DNA of 64,000 nt from Senegalimassilia faecalis (GCF_004135645.1 NZ_SDPW01000001.1:620001-684000), one strand, 5' to 3'; counted from the stretch's first letter, positions 9,152 through 17,810 are shown. A program made the numbers and translations. The notes: generated from the letters alone by a model not told the origin.

Positions 9152-10054
9152 TTATTGCAGCACGCGCAGCGCGGCGGGCATCACTTCGGCCTCGAACACG
9201 CTTGCCTCGATGCGTTCGCCGTCCACCTGCGCGGGCGGCATTTCGTCGAACTCGACGCGCATCTTGCGCGCCTGGTGAAACTCCATGCGCGGCGACGAAA
9301 CGTGGTTGCCGTTTTTCGCGCGAAGGAAAATAGCCGCAGCACCCACCGGCCCGATGGGCGGATTGCTGATGCACAAGTCGAACAGCCCGTCGTCCAAGCT
9401 TGCATCGGGGCAAATGCGAAATCCGCCACCGTAGTACGGCCCCATTTGCACGGCGAACGTGATGGACGCGCCCTGCATAACCGGGCCATCGTCAAGCTGC
9501 AAGCGGTAAACGCGCTCATCAAGGTGATGGAACAGCTGGTCAAACCCGCTTGCCATGTACAGCACCGTGCCGCTTTTGCCCGTGCGCTTGCGACGCTCCA
9601 TGGTGTCAAGCGCAATAGCGGCGTCAAGTCCAAACGACAGCGTTTCGGCGAAGAACTCGCCGTTGACGCAGCCGATATCAACAGGGCGCACCTTCGCGTG
9701 CAGCAGACGCGCGCAAGCTTTGTCAACCTGCGCCGGAATGCCCAGAGCACGCGCATAGTCGTTGCCGGAGCCCACGGGAATCACGCCAAGCTGCGGACGC
9801 GCAACAACAGGCAGCGCCATCAGGCCGTTCACCACCTCGTGGATAACGCCATCGCCGCCCAGCGCCACCACGGTGTCGGCCCCGTCAGCCGCCTTCGCAA
9901 GCGCGCACGCATGACGCGGCCCCGCCGTGCGCGCAACCGTTACCGCATCGGCGCCCAGCGCAGCGCGCAGCAACTCGGCCGCCCGATCAGCCGCTGCATC
10001 CCCCGCCCCGCTTTGCGCAGCCGGATTCGCAATCAACAACACCCGCCCCAGCAA
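9152..10054 (-). CDS. diacylglycerol kinase-like lipid kinase (DagK/YegS family)
   Basis: A 300-residue cytoplasmic or peripheral enzyme that probably phosphorylates a lipid such as diacylglycerol. The DAGK catalytic domain shows LLIANPAA at the start, GGDGVIHEVVNG from residue 66, and IPVGSGNDYARALG. The C-terminal half has the typical YYGGGFRICPDASLDDGLFD block. An open frame reaches GTG 10078, inside moaC, but TTG 10054 sits 8 bp after AGGAG and gives a normal N-terminus, so I prefer it. It lies 11 bp after moaC and is probably co-transcribed with the moa genes, without an obvious functional reason. Confidence 0.88.
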   Translation of the reverse strand: MLGRVLLIANPAAQSGAGDAAADRAAELLRAALGADAVTVARTAGPRHACALAKAADGADTVVALGGDGVIHEVVNGLMALPVVARPQLGVIPVGSGNDYARALGIPAQVDKACARLLHAKVRPVDIGCVNGEFFAETLSFGLDAAIALDTMERRKRTGKSGTVLYMASGFDQLFHHLDERVYRLQLDDGPVMQGASITFAVQMGPYYGGGFRICPDASLDDGLFDLCISNPPIGPVGAAAIFLRAKNGNHVSSPRMEFHQARKMRVEFDEMPPAQVDGERIEASVFEAEVMPAALRVLQ

Positions 10055-10065
10055 AGACAAGGCTC

Positions 10066-10566
10066 CTACCTCTTCCACAAGCCCGTCTTGCCGCCGTCTT
10101 TCAGCAGCAGGCGCACGTCCATGATCTCCATGCCGCGGTCAACCGCTTTGCACATATCGTAAATGGTCAGGCACGCCACGCTTGCCGCGGTCAGCGCCTC
10201 CATCTCGATGCCCGTTTTGCCCGTGACGCCCGTGGTGGTGGTCACGTGGATGCCCACGCGGCCGTCCTCGCGCTGGCCTTCGTGCACCGGCTCGCACTCC
10301 ACCTTCGCCTTCGTGATGTTCAGCGGATGGCACATGGGAATCAGCGTGCTCGTTTGCTTTGCGGCCATCACGCCCGCCACGCGCGCGCACGCCAGCACGT
10401 CGCCCTTCGCCGCTTTGCCCTCGACGATCAGCGCCAACGTGTCGGGATGCATGCTGATGAAGCCCTCGGCCACGGCCACGCGCTTCGTGATGTCCTTATC
10501 GGACACGTCCACCATGCGCACGTCGCCCTTCTCGTCGATATGCGTCAAATGCTGCTGCTCAGTCAT
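10066..10566 (-). CDS. moaC: cyclic pyranopterin monophosphate synthase
   Basis: Converts the MoaA product (3',8-cyclo-GTP) to cyclic pyranopterin monophosphate, the first stable intermediate of molybdenum cofactor synthesis. The 166-residue product has the MoaC blocks IPMCHPL (76-82), [15 protein letters not shown] and the C-terminal [12 protein letters not shown]...KDGGKTG. The ATG at 10566 follows AGGAGAAC. The open frame continues upstream through the repeat at 10667-10803, but that stretch is not MoaC. Downstream of moaA and upstream of the lipid kinase. Confidence 0.95.
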   Translation of the reverse strand: MTEQQHLTHIDEKGDVRMVDVSDKDITKRVAVAEGFISMHPDTLALIVEGKAAKGDVLACARVAGVMAAKQTSTLIPMCHPLNITKAKVECEPVHEGQREDGRVGIHVTTTTGVTGKTGIEMEALTAASVACLTIYDMCKAVDRGMEIMDVRLLLKDGGKTGLWKR

Positions 10567-10629
10567 AGCTGTTCTCCTAAAAACGAAAACCGATCGAAGT
10601 CTTATCGCTTCGCAGCTTACTCCTACTAG

Positions 10630-10659
10630 TGGGACAAAGGGACTGTTCCCTTTGTCCCA
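10630..10659. repeat. GGGACAAAGGGAC palindrome, copy A
   Basis: A 13-bp perfect stem (10630-10642 with 10647-10659) and a CTGT loop. The same hairpin recurs at 42062-42096 and 54005-54037, each time between genes. Confidence 0.75.
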
Positions 10660-10666
10660 AAGAACA

Positions 10667-10803
10667 TCAGGGACGCCACCAAAGTCAGCGAGGGCGCCTG
10701 TGGTGCGTCGTATTCGTGGGAACGTGAAGGCGAAGCGTACTTTGGTACGCGAGTTTTCAGGTTCGCGCAAAGACGGCGTGCCACGGGCGGCTGCAGCGTC
10801 GAG
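10667..10803. repeat. dispersed palindromic element, intergenic copy
   Basis: About 137 bp in the moaA-moaC gap that align with 40591-40725 inside the flavin-reductase gene. Nearly identical blocks are GAGGGCGCCTGTGG, the central GCGTACTTTGGTACGC palindrome and the far end. Read on the minus strand, this copy has an open frame encoding residues similar to those inserted in the other gene (RTKVR...TGALAD against RTEVR...TGALTD). Confidence 0.7.
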
Positions 10804-10808
10804 TAAAT

Positions 10809-10830
10809 CCGTTTGCCGACAGGCAAACGG
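10809..10830 (-). terminator. hairpin after moaA
   Basis: A 9-bp stem (CCGTTTGCC with GGCAAACGG) just past the moaA stop codon. Only a weak T stretch follows on the minus strand, so it may terminate only partially and let moaC be co-transcribed. Confidence 0.45.
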
Positions 10831-10836
10831 AACCGC

Positions 10837-11853
10837 TTAGCCGCCGATTTGGCTCATGCGGCGTTCCGTGCCGGTGATGTCGTCGTGGTCGTCGGGCTTT
10901 GCGCCTAGCGCCAGGCGGAACACGGCGGCCAGGTCCTGCTCGATTTCCGCTTCGGACTTTCCGCTGCGCAGCACGCTGCGCACGTCGTATTCGCGGTCGC
11001 TGAACAAACACGGACGCAGCTTGCCGTCGGCCGTTAGGCGCATACGGTTGCATTCCCCGCAGAAATGCCTGCTCATGGGGCTGATGAACCCAACCGTGCC
11101 CTTTGCACCGGGGAACTCGAAATAGCGCGCCGGGCCCCAACCCAGCGGCTGATGCTGCCCGGCCGGCACCAGCTCGGGCAGTCCTTCGGCACGGGCGGCC
11201 TTGTTGATGCGCTCGTACAGCTCTTCGCACGAGATAACGTCGTCGGGGCCCCAACCGCAACCGTCCGAACCCGAGCTTTCGCCCACGGGCATATACTCGA
11301 TGAAGCGCACATGCAGCGGGCGATCGATGGACAGCTTTGCGAATGCCAAATAGTCCTGATTCAGCTGGCGCACGGCCACGGCGTTGATTTTCACGGGGTT
11401 GAAGCCCGCCGCAAGCGCCGCGTCGATGCCGTCAAGCGCCTCTTGCAGCTGCCCGCGCCGCGTGATGAAGTGGAACTGCTCGGCGTCAAGCGTGTCCAGC
11501 GAGATGTTCACGCGCGAAAGCCCCGCCTCGCGCAGCTGGTCGGCCATGCGCGGCAGCAGCACGCCGTTCGTGGTCAGCGAGATATTCTTGATGCCCGGCG
11601 TTTCGTTGATGTCGCGCACCAGGTCAACCACGCCTTTGCGCACCAGCGGCTCGCCGCCGGTCAGGCGCACGCTGCGGATGCCCAGCTTCGCGAACGCGCG
11701 CACCACCTGCGCAATCTCCTCGATGCGCAAGATGTCGGTATGGCACATGGATTCCACGCCCTGCTCGGGCATGCAGTAGATGCAGCGGTAATTGCAGCGG
11801 TCCGTCAGCGATATGCGCAGATAATCGATGGTGCGACCGTGTCCGTCCTTCAT
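10837..11853 (-). CDS. moaA: GTP 3',8-cyclase (molybdenum cofactor biosynthesis)
   Basis: A radical SAM enzyme that rearranges GTP to 3',8-cyclo-GTP, the first step of molybdopterin synthesis. The N-terminal cluster is C20-X3-C24-X2-C27 in DRCNYRCIYC. GGEPL binds SAM. The second, substrate-binding cluster uses C265, C268 and C282. The conserved C-terminal Gly-Gly is present. I chose ATG 11853 because AGAGGGGA sits correctly before it, whereas the ATG at 11868 overlaps that site. Length 338 is normal. It is followed by moaC and next to the molybdate transporter genes. Confidence 0.96.
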   Translation of the reverse strand: MKDGHGRTIDYLRISLTDRCNYRCIYCMPEQGVESMCHTDILRIEEIAQVVRAFAKLGIRSVRLTGGEPLVRKGVVDLVRDINETPGIKNISLTTNGVLLPRMADQLREAGLSRVNISLDTLDAEQFHFITRRGQLQEALDGIDAALAAGFNPVKINAVAVRQLNQDYLAFAKLSIDRPLHVRFIEYMPVGESSGSDGCGWGPDDVISCEELYERINKAARAEGLPELVPAGQHQPLGWGPARYFEFPGAKGTVGFISPMSRHFCGECNRMRLTADGKLRPCLFSDREYDVRSVLRSGKSEAEIEQDLAAVFRLALGAKPDDHDDITGTERRMSQIGG

Positions 11854-12062
11854 GAAATCCCCTCTCATTTCGAGCCCTCAGTGTACCACGAGCGCGCCGA
11901 ATGCGCCCTTGAGGGTAACAGTTGCCACACGCTGCTCGCCGAATCAACGCAACCGCCCACCGAAGCGAACGGCGAAGCGCACGAATCGCCTCGCAAACAG
12001 GCCCTCAGCCGCCAACCACCGCCCAGACAACGCCAGCCGCATCCACGCCCACAGCCCACGAA

Positions 12063-12123
12063 AAGCGAAAGCCTCCCGCCTCGTGCCACCGCAATCGTGT
12101 CCAAGAAATGGGAGGCCGTCGCT
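12063..12123 (-). terminator. probable terminator after modC
   Basis: GCCTCCC/GGGAGGC arms extended by AGCGA-type pairs (12063-12076 with 12109-12123). On the minus strand the stem is followed by TTTCGCTTTTCG. The loop is long, so this is a weak call. The 291-bp gap between moaA and modC holds nothing else that I can identify. Confidence 0.4.
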
Positions 12124-12144
12124 TACACGCAAAGCCTTCGCTGC

Positions 12145-13269
12145 CTATTTCTCAACCAGGTACAGCTTGTCGTCGGGAATACGAATCCACACTTCCTCGC
12201 CCTCGTGCGGCAAGTGCGCGGCATTCACCTTCAGCTTGTCCACGCGCCAAAACAGATGCTGGTGCAGGTACTTCATCTCGTCTTCCGTGCGCTCGACGGC
12301 AGGCGCCGCCTTCTCGCTGCGGTCGCAGAAGCCCAAAAGCACCGTGCGCTCGAAACGCGAGTCGCTCACACGGTCGACGCGCATACGGAAGCAGTTACGG
12401 CCCGGGCCATCGGCGCGCTCCAGGTAAAACGCGCGCACGCCCAGGCACTTGACCCCTTCGGGCACCTCGGCGGCCGTCTCCACCTCAACGCCCCACTTTG
12501 GCAGCCATACGCGGCGCGCGTCCACGCGCTCGGCCGGCGTGGCGTTCTTGCAGCCCGACAGCTTGATGCCGGCCTGGCTTTGCGGGCGGTTCACCAAATC
12601 GTCGCCCGTGCCCATCTCCATGATGTGCCCCGATTCCACCACGGCGATGCGGTCGCAGAAGCGCAGCGCTTCGTCGATGTCGTGCGACACGTACAGGATG
12701 GTGCCGCGGAACGCGTCGAACAGGCTGACCAGGTTCTGCTCGAGCACGCTTTCCAGGTGCGCGTCGAGCGCGGAAAACGGCTCGTCGAGCATCAAAATGC
12801 CTGGACGCGCCGCAAGCATGCGCGCAAGCGCCACGCGTTGCTGCTGGCCGCCGGAGAGCTGCACGGGATAGCGCTTCTCGAAGCCCGACAGGCCGAAGCG
12901 CTTCAGCTCCGCTTGCACCATGGCGTCGCGATCGGCCGGCGACACGTCCTTCGGGATGCCGGCCGCCACGTTCTGCGCCACGGTCAGGTTGGGGAACAAC
13001 ATGTAGTTCTGGAACAGCAAGGCGGTTTTGCGCTGCTGCGGCGTCAGGTCTACGCGCGCTTTCTTGCCCGGCGCGCGGTCGAAGAACACCGTGCCGTTTA
13101 CCACGATCTTGCCCGCGTCCGGACGCTCAATGCCGGCGATAGAGCGCATCGTCAGGCTTTTGCCGCAGCCCGATGCGCCCAGAAGACCCATCGTCTCGTC
13201 GCCTGCAGTGAACTGCGACTGCAGATGGAACCCTTTGAACTTCTTCTCGATGTCTACTTCAAGGCTCAT
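12145..13269 (-). CDS. modC: molybdate ABC transporter, ATP-binding protein
   Basis: A 374-residue ABC ATPase that powers molybdate uptake. Walker A is GASGCGKS (31-38), the signature is LSGGQQQR (138-145), and Walker B ends in LDEP (161-164), followed by the switch His in YVSHDIDEA. The region after ~residue 230 corresponds to the regulatory C-terminal part of ModC-type ATPases but shows little recognisable Mop sequence. The start ATG has a GGAG site that overlaps the modB stop codon. The specificity is assigned from its operon with modA and modB. Confidence 0.9.
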   Translation of the reverse strand: MSLEVDIEKKFKGFHLQSQFTAGDETMGLLGASGCGKSLTMRSIAGIERPDAGKIVVNGTVFFDRAPGKKARVDLTPQQRKTALLFQNYMLFPNLTVAQNVAAGIPKDVSPADRDAMVQAELKRFGLSGFEKRYPVQLSGGQQQRVALARMLAARPGILMLDEPFSALDAHLESVLEQNLVSLFDAFRGTILYVSHDIDEALRFCDRIAVVESGHIMEMGTGDDLVNRPQSQAGIKLSGCKNATPAERVDARRVWLPKWGVEVETAAEVPEGVKCLGVRAFYLERADGPGRNCFRMRVDRVSDSRFERTVLLGFCDRSEKAAPAVERTEDEMKYLHQHLFWRVDKLKVNAAHLPHEGEEVWIRIPDDKLYLVEK

Positions 13270-13272
13270 GAT

Positions 13273-14712
13273 TTACTCCGAACGCTTGCGGTACTTGGTG
13301 GTGTGCCCGCTCCACAGGTTGATGAACACGATGACCACCAGGGAGAACACGATGATGACGGCCGTCCAGAACCAGGCGACGTCGCTGTTGCCGTTCATCC
13401 ACTCGAAGTAGATGGCGATGGGGATGGTGCGCGTGATGCCCACGTAGTTGCCCGCCATGAACAGCGTGGCGCCGAACTCGCCCAGGGCGCGCGCGAACGC
13501 CAGCACCATGCCGGCGGCGATGCTCGACCACGAAAGCGGCAGCATCAGGCGCACGAAAATCTTCGCGTTCGACCAACCCAGCGTGCGGGCGGCATCGAGC
13601 ATGTTGCGGTCAAGGCTTTCGAACGCGCCAAGCGCGTTGCGGTACATAAGGGGGAACGCCACCACCACCGCGGCGATGACGCACGCCGTGGGGCTGAAAA
13701 TCAGCGGGAAGCCCGTTTCTATCCAAAAACGGCCAAACGCCGTGTTCGAGCCGCACAGAAACAGCAAGATGAAGCCGCACACCGTCGGCGGCAGCACCAT
13801 GGGGATGGTGAAGATGGCGTCGAAGATGCTTTTCACGCGCGGGCTGAGGTTCAGGCAGAAGTACGCCGCCAACAGCCCCAAGATCACGATGAACACGATG
13901 GCGATGCCCGTGGTGCGCAAGCTTACCCACAGCGGGCTCCAATCCAGGTTCTGCAAAAACTCGCTCATAGCGGCCAGACCCGTGGGAGCAGCCGTGATGG
14001 TAACCGAGTCGGCGGGCGCGATAACGCCGAAGTCGGCGAACGAAGGTTTGGCGTAGTTCGCGTTCTCGCTGTCGGTGATGTCGCTGCCATCGGCGCCGAT
14101 GACCAGCGCATACGTTTTGCCGGATATGTCCTGGTCGAACTGGAAGCGAACCGCACCCACCGCGTAAGTTTGCTGCGCGGTGAAATACCACGTGGAAATG
14201 TTGGTCAGCGGCACCGAGCCAGACGACTGCCCCGCATCAAGCGCGCAGAACAGCTTTTTCAACGCATCGACGGTTTGCGAATCGGAAAAATCGATGCTGC
14301 GCTCCTGCGCCATCTTCTGCGGGATGTAGGCCACCACGTAATCATCAACGGCAACAAGCTGCGCCACCTGACCCGAGCCCTGGCCGATCAGATACGCATA
14401 GCCGCGGTATTCCCCATCGATGCTGCGGTTGGACCCCTTCTGCGCTCGCGAGAAATCGCTTATCGCAAAACTGCTGCCGTCAAGCGCGGCGGCATCCCCG
14501 TCTTTCGACACCTGCACCGCCGACGTGTCCACCTCGCCCGACGACTGCGCACCGGATGCAGCGGACGTTTGCGCCTTCGCACCTGCCGCCGGCGTATCCA
14601 CATCGCCGAGCGCATCGTCGGCGAGGGCGGGCAACGCCGCAGCGAAAGCAAGCGCGCAAGCCACAGCAAGGCTTGCGATAAATCGCTTCGCGCGTTTTCC
14701 CCTTTTGGTCAT
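13273..14712 (-). CDS. modB: molybdate ABC transporter permease with an extra secreted N-terminal domain
   Basis: The permease part (from about residue 265) has the usual segments of ModB and the EAA loop (DAARTLGWSNAKIFVRLMLP). In front of it lie a signal-peptide-like sequence (residues 1-32, ending ALADDA) and about 230 polar residues that I do not recognise. Normal ModB proteins are ~225 residues; this one is 479. No stop or frameshift separates the parts, and one SD (AAGGATGG) precedes the ATG at 14712. The extra domain probably lies outside the membrane and may contact ModA or sense the ligand; this is inference. Middle gene of modABC. Confidence 0.88.
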   Translation of the reverse strand: MTKRGKRAKRFIASLAVACALAFAAALPALADDALGDVDTPAAGAKAQTSAASGAQSSGEVDTSAVQVSKDGDAAALDGSSFAISDFSRAQKGSNRSIDGEYRGYAYLIGQGSGQVAQLVAVDDYVVAYIPQKMAQERSIDFSDSQTVDALKKLFCALDAGQSSGSVPLTNISTWYFTAQQTYAVGAVRFQFDQDISGKTYALVIGADGSDITDSENANYAKPSFADFGVIAPADSVTITAAPTGLAAMSEFLQNLDWSPLWVSLRTTGIAIVFIVILGLLAAYFCLNLSPRVKSIFDAIFTIPMVLPPTVCGFILLFLCGSNTAFGRFWIETGFPLIFSPTACVIAAVVVAFPLMYRNALGAFESLDRNMLDAARTLGWSNAKIFVRLMLPLSWSSIAAGMVLAFARALGEFGATLFMAGNYVGITRTIPIAIYFEWMNGNSDVAWFWTAVIIVFSLVVIVFINLWSGHTTKYRKRSE

Positions 14713-14735
14713 AAAACCATCCTTAGGCGATAAGA

Positions 14736-14759
14736 GGATGGGCCGCAATCAGCCCATCC
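14736..14759 (-). terminator. hairpin between modA and modB
   Basis: An 8-bp stem (GGATGGGC with GCCCATCC) in the 101-bp gap after modA. It has no T-run. It may stabilise the modA message or partly terminate, giving more binding protein than permease. Confidence 0.35.
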
Positions 14760-14813
14760 CCTCCCATGCGTTTGTTGTTGAGACAGCGTGCTCAAGCTGC
14801 AAAGCTTAAAAGC

Positions 14814-15725
14814 TTAGGCCAGCTCGAAGCCCCACTTCTGCCAAATCTCCTGCGCCTTGTCGCTGCTCAGGCACCAATCCAGGAACTCCTGGGTGGCCTC
14901 AGCGTTCTTGCAGTTCGAGGTGATGGCGCCGGGGTACACGATGTTCTTGTGCGTGTCAGCCGGCACGGTGCCCACGATCTGCACGCCGCCGAAGCGGTAC
15001 ACGTCGGAGGTGTACACGAACGCAACGTCAACGTCGCCGGACTGCGCATGCTTGCACACGTTGCCCACGGAGGTGTCGAGAACCGGAGCGTAGCCGTCAG
15101 CGAAGGTGCCGCCCTTGCCGGAGACGTCCTTGCCCGTCTTGCCCTCGTCGGACGCCGGCGGCAGGTACACACCCACGGTGGACAGGGACTGGCAGGCGTA
15201 GTTGCCGGCCGGCACGGACTCGTCGCCCACGCAGAACGTGTACTTGCCGTCAGCGATGTCCTGCAGCGTGACGTCCTTGAGGTCGGTGCCCTCCTTGGAA
15301 ACCATCACGAGGTCGTTCTTGAACATGTCGACGCGCGTGGAGCTGTCAACGTAGCCCTTCTCCGCAGCGGTGTCCATGGAACCCTTCGAAGCGCTGATCA
15401 GCAGGTCAGCGTAGGAACCGGCGCCCAGCATCTCGTTGAGCTCGCCGGAAGCCTTGTACTGCGTGTCGGCGAAAGACACGTTGGTGTGACCGTCGGCGAT
15501 GTAGGCGGCCTCAACCTCTTCCATGGCCTTCGACAGCGAGTTAGCGGCGAACACCTGCAGCTCGACCTGCTCCTTGTTGTTGTCGGCGGACTGCTCGGTC
15601 TGGGTGGAGTCGGACTTCTGCTCCGTAGAGCTGCTGTTGTTAGACGAGCAGCCTGTCAGAGCGAAAGCGCCGACCATGGCGAACGCGCATACGGCCGCGA
15701 CTACAACGCGAAGTTGCTTCTTCAT
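14814..15725 (-). CDS. modA: molybdate ABC transporter, substrate-binding lipoprotein
   Basis: A 303-residue exported protein with a lipobox ALTGC; C26 is the lipidated residue. A Ser/Gln/Asp-rich linker leads to a PBP type II domain typical of ModA: the FAANSLSKAMEE start, FADTQYKASGEL, DLLISASKGSMD and DVAFVYTSD. It should capture molybdate (possibly tungstate) outside the cell for ModBC. The ATG follows AAGGGGAAG. First gene of the operon, with a good promoter upstream. Confidence 0.93.
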   Translation of the reverse strand: MKKQLRVVVAAVCAFAMVGAFALTGCSSNNSSSTEQKSDSTQTEQSADNNKEQVELQVFAANSLSKAMEEVEAAYIADGHTNVSFADTQYKASGELNEMLGAGSYADLLISASKGSMDTAAEKGYVDSSTRVDMFKNDLVMVSKEGTDLKDVTLQDIADGKYTFCVGDESVPAGNYACQSLSTVGVYLPPASDEGKTGKDVSGKGGTFADGYAPVLDTSVGNVCKHAQSGDVDVAFVYTSDVYRFGGVQIVGTVPADTHKNIVYPGAITSNCKNAEATQEFLDWCLSSDKAQEIWQKWGFELA

Positions 15726-15796
15726 TGCTTCCCCTTCTTACCTGTTGTTGGATTGCTCCCGCATGCAGCGGCGATGCGCTTTATGCGTTGATGACT

Positions 15797-15857
15797 ATAG
15801 TATTCGCAAACCGGTATGCTCGTCAATTGGGAATAATACCCTTTTGAGAATTATTTT
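15797..15857 (-). promoter_or_regulatory. modABC promoter with upstream AT-rich inverted repeat
   Basis: On the minus strand TTGACG (15821-15826) and TACTAT (15797-15802) are separated by 18 bp. Directly upstream lies an imperfect AT-rich dyad (GAATAAT...ATTATT, about 15831-15857). It could bind a molybdate or metal regulator, but it does not match the ModE consensus that I know. Confidence 0.6.
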
Positions 15858-15880
15858 AATATGAATACAAGCTTGCAGGT

Positions 15881-15926
15881 AAACAAACGAAAAGGCCGGC
15901 GCCTGCACAGCAGGTCACCGGCCTTT
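15881..15926 (-). terminator. intrinsic terminator of the 22.3-16 kb cluster
   Basis: AAAGGCCGG (15891-15899) pairs with CCGGCCTTT (15918-15926). On the minus strand it is followed by TCGTTTGTTT. It lies 42 bp after the stop of the MATE-ATPase gene. Confidence 0.75.
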
Positions 15927-15968
15927 CGCGTTGCTTTCGCCCGCACTCAACAGTTGCGGAAAAGGCAG

Positions 15969-17804
15969 CTATGCGCCCGGCAGCGTGACCACCACGTTGT
16001 TCAGGCCCACCGTATTCTGGTACTCCACACCGCGCACGCCTTGGCGCAGCATGCGAATGCCCACAGCCGAGCACTCGTCGACCGCCGAAAGGTCCAGGTC
16101 CATAGGGTTGAACGCCGTGCCGTTGTCACGCAGGCGCAGCACAAGCGTGCCATCGCGCTTCAGGATAAGCTTCACGTCAATGGCCGGGCGCTTCGTTTTG
16201 GCGAAGCCGTGCGCAACCGCGTTGCCGGTCATCTCCTCAACCGCCAGTGGCACCAGATAGCACCGTCGCCCGTCCACCTCGTGCTGCTCGCACCATTGCG
16301 CCACCTGCTGCGAGCAGGCAACCACGCCTTCGTTGGTGGGTTTGCACGTAAACGACGCGGATGCACGCCAATCCGCCTGAAACCCCGCCGGCAGGTACAT
16401 CATCTTGTCTAGCAGGGTCACCCTGCCAGAAGCGTTCGCCGCCGCGTCTTCGCTTGCCTCGCCAGGCGCGCCCGCGGCGCCACCTCTGCGCCTCCACAGC
16501 ACGCAGGCCACGATCAGCTGCAACACCAGCGTGATGGCCTCGCCCACCAAAAACGACGCCCACACCGCCGTGGCGCCCCAGAACCACACGGTGCCGAGCG
16601 CGAACAGCACCGCGAACAGGCCCGATTGCCCTACCGCGATGGCGCTTGCGGCGCGCACGTTGCCCGTGCCCTGGTAGTAGTTGACGAACAGCTGGTTGAC
16701 AAGGTCGATGGGCACGCACAGGATGAACGCGCGGACGGCCACCACGCCGAACGCCTCGGCGTCGCCCTCCAAGCCGAACAGGCCCACCACCTGGGGCGCG
16801 AAGACGAACACCGCCGCGCACAGCACGCACGACAGCGCAAGCCCCATGCGCATGCCGGTGCGCAGCGTGCCCTTCAGCGCCGCACGGTCTTCTTCGCCGA
16901 AGAAGATGCCGCATAAAAGCGTGGCCGTCTGGCCCACGCCGATGGTCACCGACGAGGCGAACGAGTTCACCGACGACAGCATGGACAGCGCCGCCACCGC
17001 GGCGGACGAGGCGACCACGAGCAGCAGCCAGTTGAACACGAACGTGCGCAGCATGACGGTGGCGCGCGTGAGCGAATCGGGCAGGCCCGTTTTCAGCACG
17101 CCGCCGAGCTGACGCACATGCGGCAAGGGGTTCACCCACCGCAGCGTATTGCCCTTGCTGGCGAAATGCGTGCAGCACACGGCAACCGCCACGCAGTACG
17201 CCAGCGCCGTAGCCAGCCCCATGCCGCGCAGGCCCAGGTCAAGCACGCACACCGCAACCAGGTTGAACACCACATCGCATACGCTCATGCCGACGATGGC
17301 CGCGATGCCCAACTGCGGCGCGTTGTCCAGGCGCGTGAAGCCCATGAGCAGCTGCAGCAGCACGATGGCGAACGCGCCGGAGCAGATGCCGCTCAAGTAC
17401 GCCGCCGTGTCGGCATGAAGCTGCCCCGACGCGGCGCCCAGCAACGTGGCCAGCGCATCGGCACCGGTCACGCCGCCTACCGACAGCGCCACGCCCACGA
17501 CCACCGCCGCGAACAGCGACACGCTGAACAGCACGTTCACGCGCTCGGCGTCGCGGTTGCCAAGCGCCCGGGCGCACAGGGCCACCGCGCCCGTCTCAAG
17601 GATGCCGGCGCACCCCGAGAACAGCATGAACACGGACAGCGACATGCCGATGGCGGCCACCGCGCCCGACCCCAACAAGTTGCCGGCGATGACGTTGTCG
17701 ATCATCATGCCGAGCGTTGCCGACAACGTGATGAGGATGGACATGGCAAGGTACTTGCCGAACGTCCGCTTGATAAGCTCGCTGTTCTCGGTCTGCGCCC
17801 CCAT
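15969..17804 (-). CDS. MATE-family transporter fused to a GHKL (anti-sigma-type) ATPase domain
   Basis: A 611-residue fusion. Residues 1-440 are a twelve-helix MATE-type multidrug/toxin exporter, starting with the family-like MIDNVIAGNLLG. A linker of about 40 residues rich in Ala and Gly follows. Residues ~480-611 are a HATPase_c_2 domain with an N-box EEMTGNAVAHG (523-533) and a G1-like DNG (560-562), as in RsbW/SpoIIAB-type kinases and the C-terminus of the SpoIIE-like protein of the same cluster. No frameshift separates the parts. The start ATG lies 6 bp after the GH3 stop, with GGAAG before it. The fusion suggests transport gated by, or signalling to, the STAS protein of the cluster (inference). 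Confidence 0.85.
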   Translation of the reverse strand: MGAQTENSELIKRTFGKYLAMSILITLSATLGMMIDNVIAGNLLGSGAVAAIGMSLSVFMLFSGCAGILETGAVALCARALGNRDAERVNVLFSVSLFAAVVVGVALSVGGVTGADALATLLGAASGQLHADTAAYLSGICSGAFAIVLLQLLMGFTRLDNAPQLGIAAIVGMSVCDVVFNLVAVCVLDLGLRGMGLATALAYCVAVAVCCTHFASKGNTLRWVNPLPHVRQLGGVLKTGLPDSLTRATVMLRTFVFNWLLLVVASSAAVAALSMLSSVNSFASSVTIGVGQTATLLCGIFFGEEDRAALKGTLRTGMRMGLALSCVLCAAVFVFAPQVVGLFGLEGDAEAFGVVAVRAFILCVPIDLVNQLFVNYYQGTGNVRAASAIAVGQSGLFAVLFALGTVWFWGATAVWASFLVGEAITLVLQLIVACVLWRRRGGAAGAPGEASEDAAANASGRVTLLDKMMYLPAGFQADWRASASFTCKPTNEGVVACSQQVAQWCEQHEVDGRRCYLVPLAVEEMTGNAVAHGFAKTKRPAIDVKLILKRDGTLVLRLRDNGTAFNPMDLDLSAVDECSAVGIRMLRQGVRGVEYQNTVGLNNVVVTLPGA

Positions 17805-17810
17805 GGCTTC

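Noticed and set aside
10567-10770. N-terminal extension of MoaC into the repeat
   Set aside because: The frame is open but the sequence belongs to the dispersed repeat, and a good ribosome site precedes ATG 10566.
11065-14733. Open frame of about 1200 codons on the + strand across moaA and modCB
   Set aside because: It lies antisense to three well-supported genes and runs through their boundaries; composition is that of a shadow frame.
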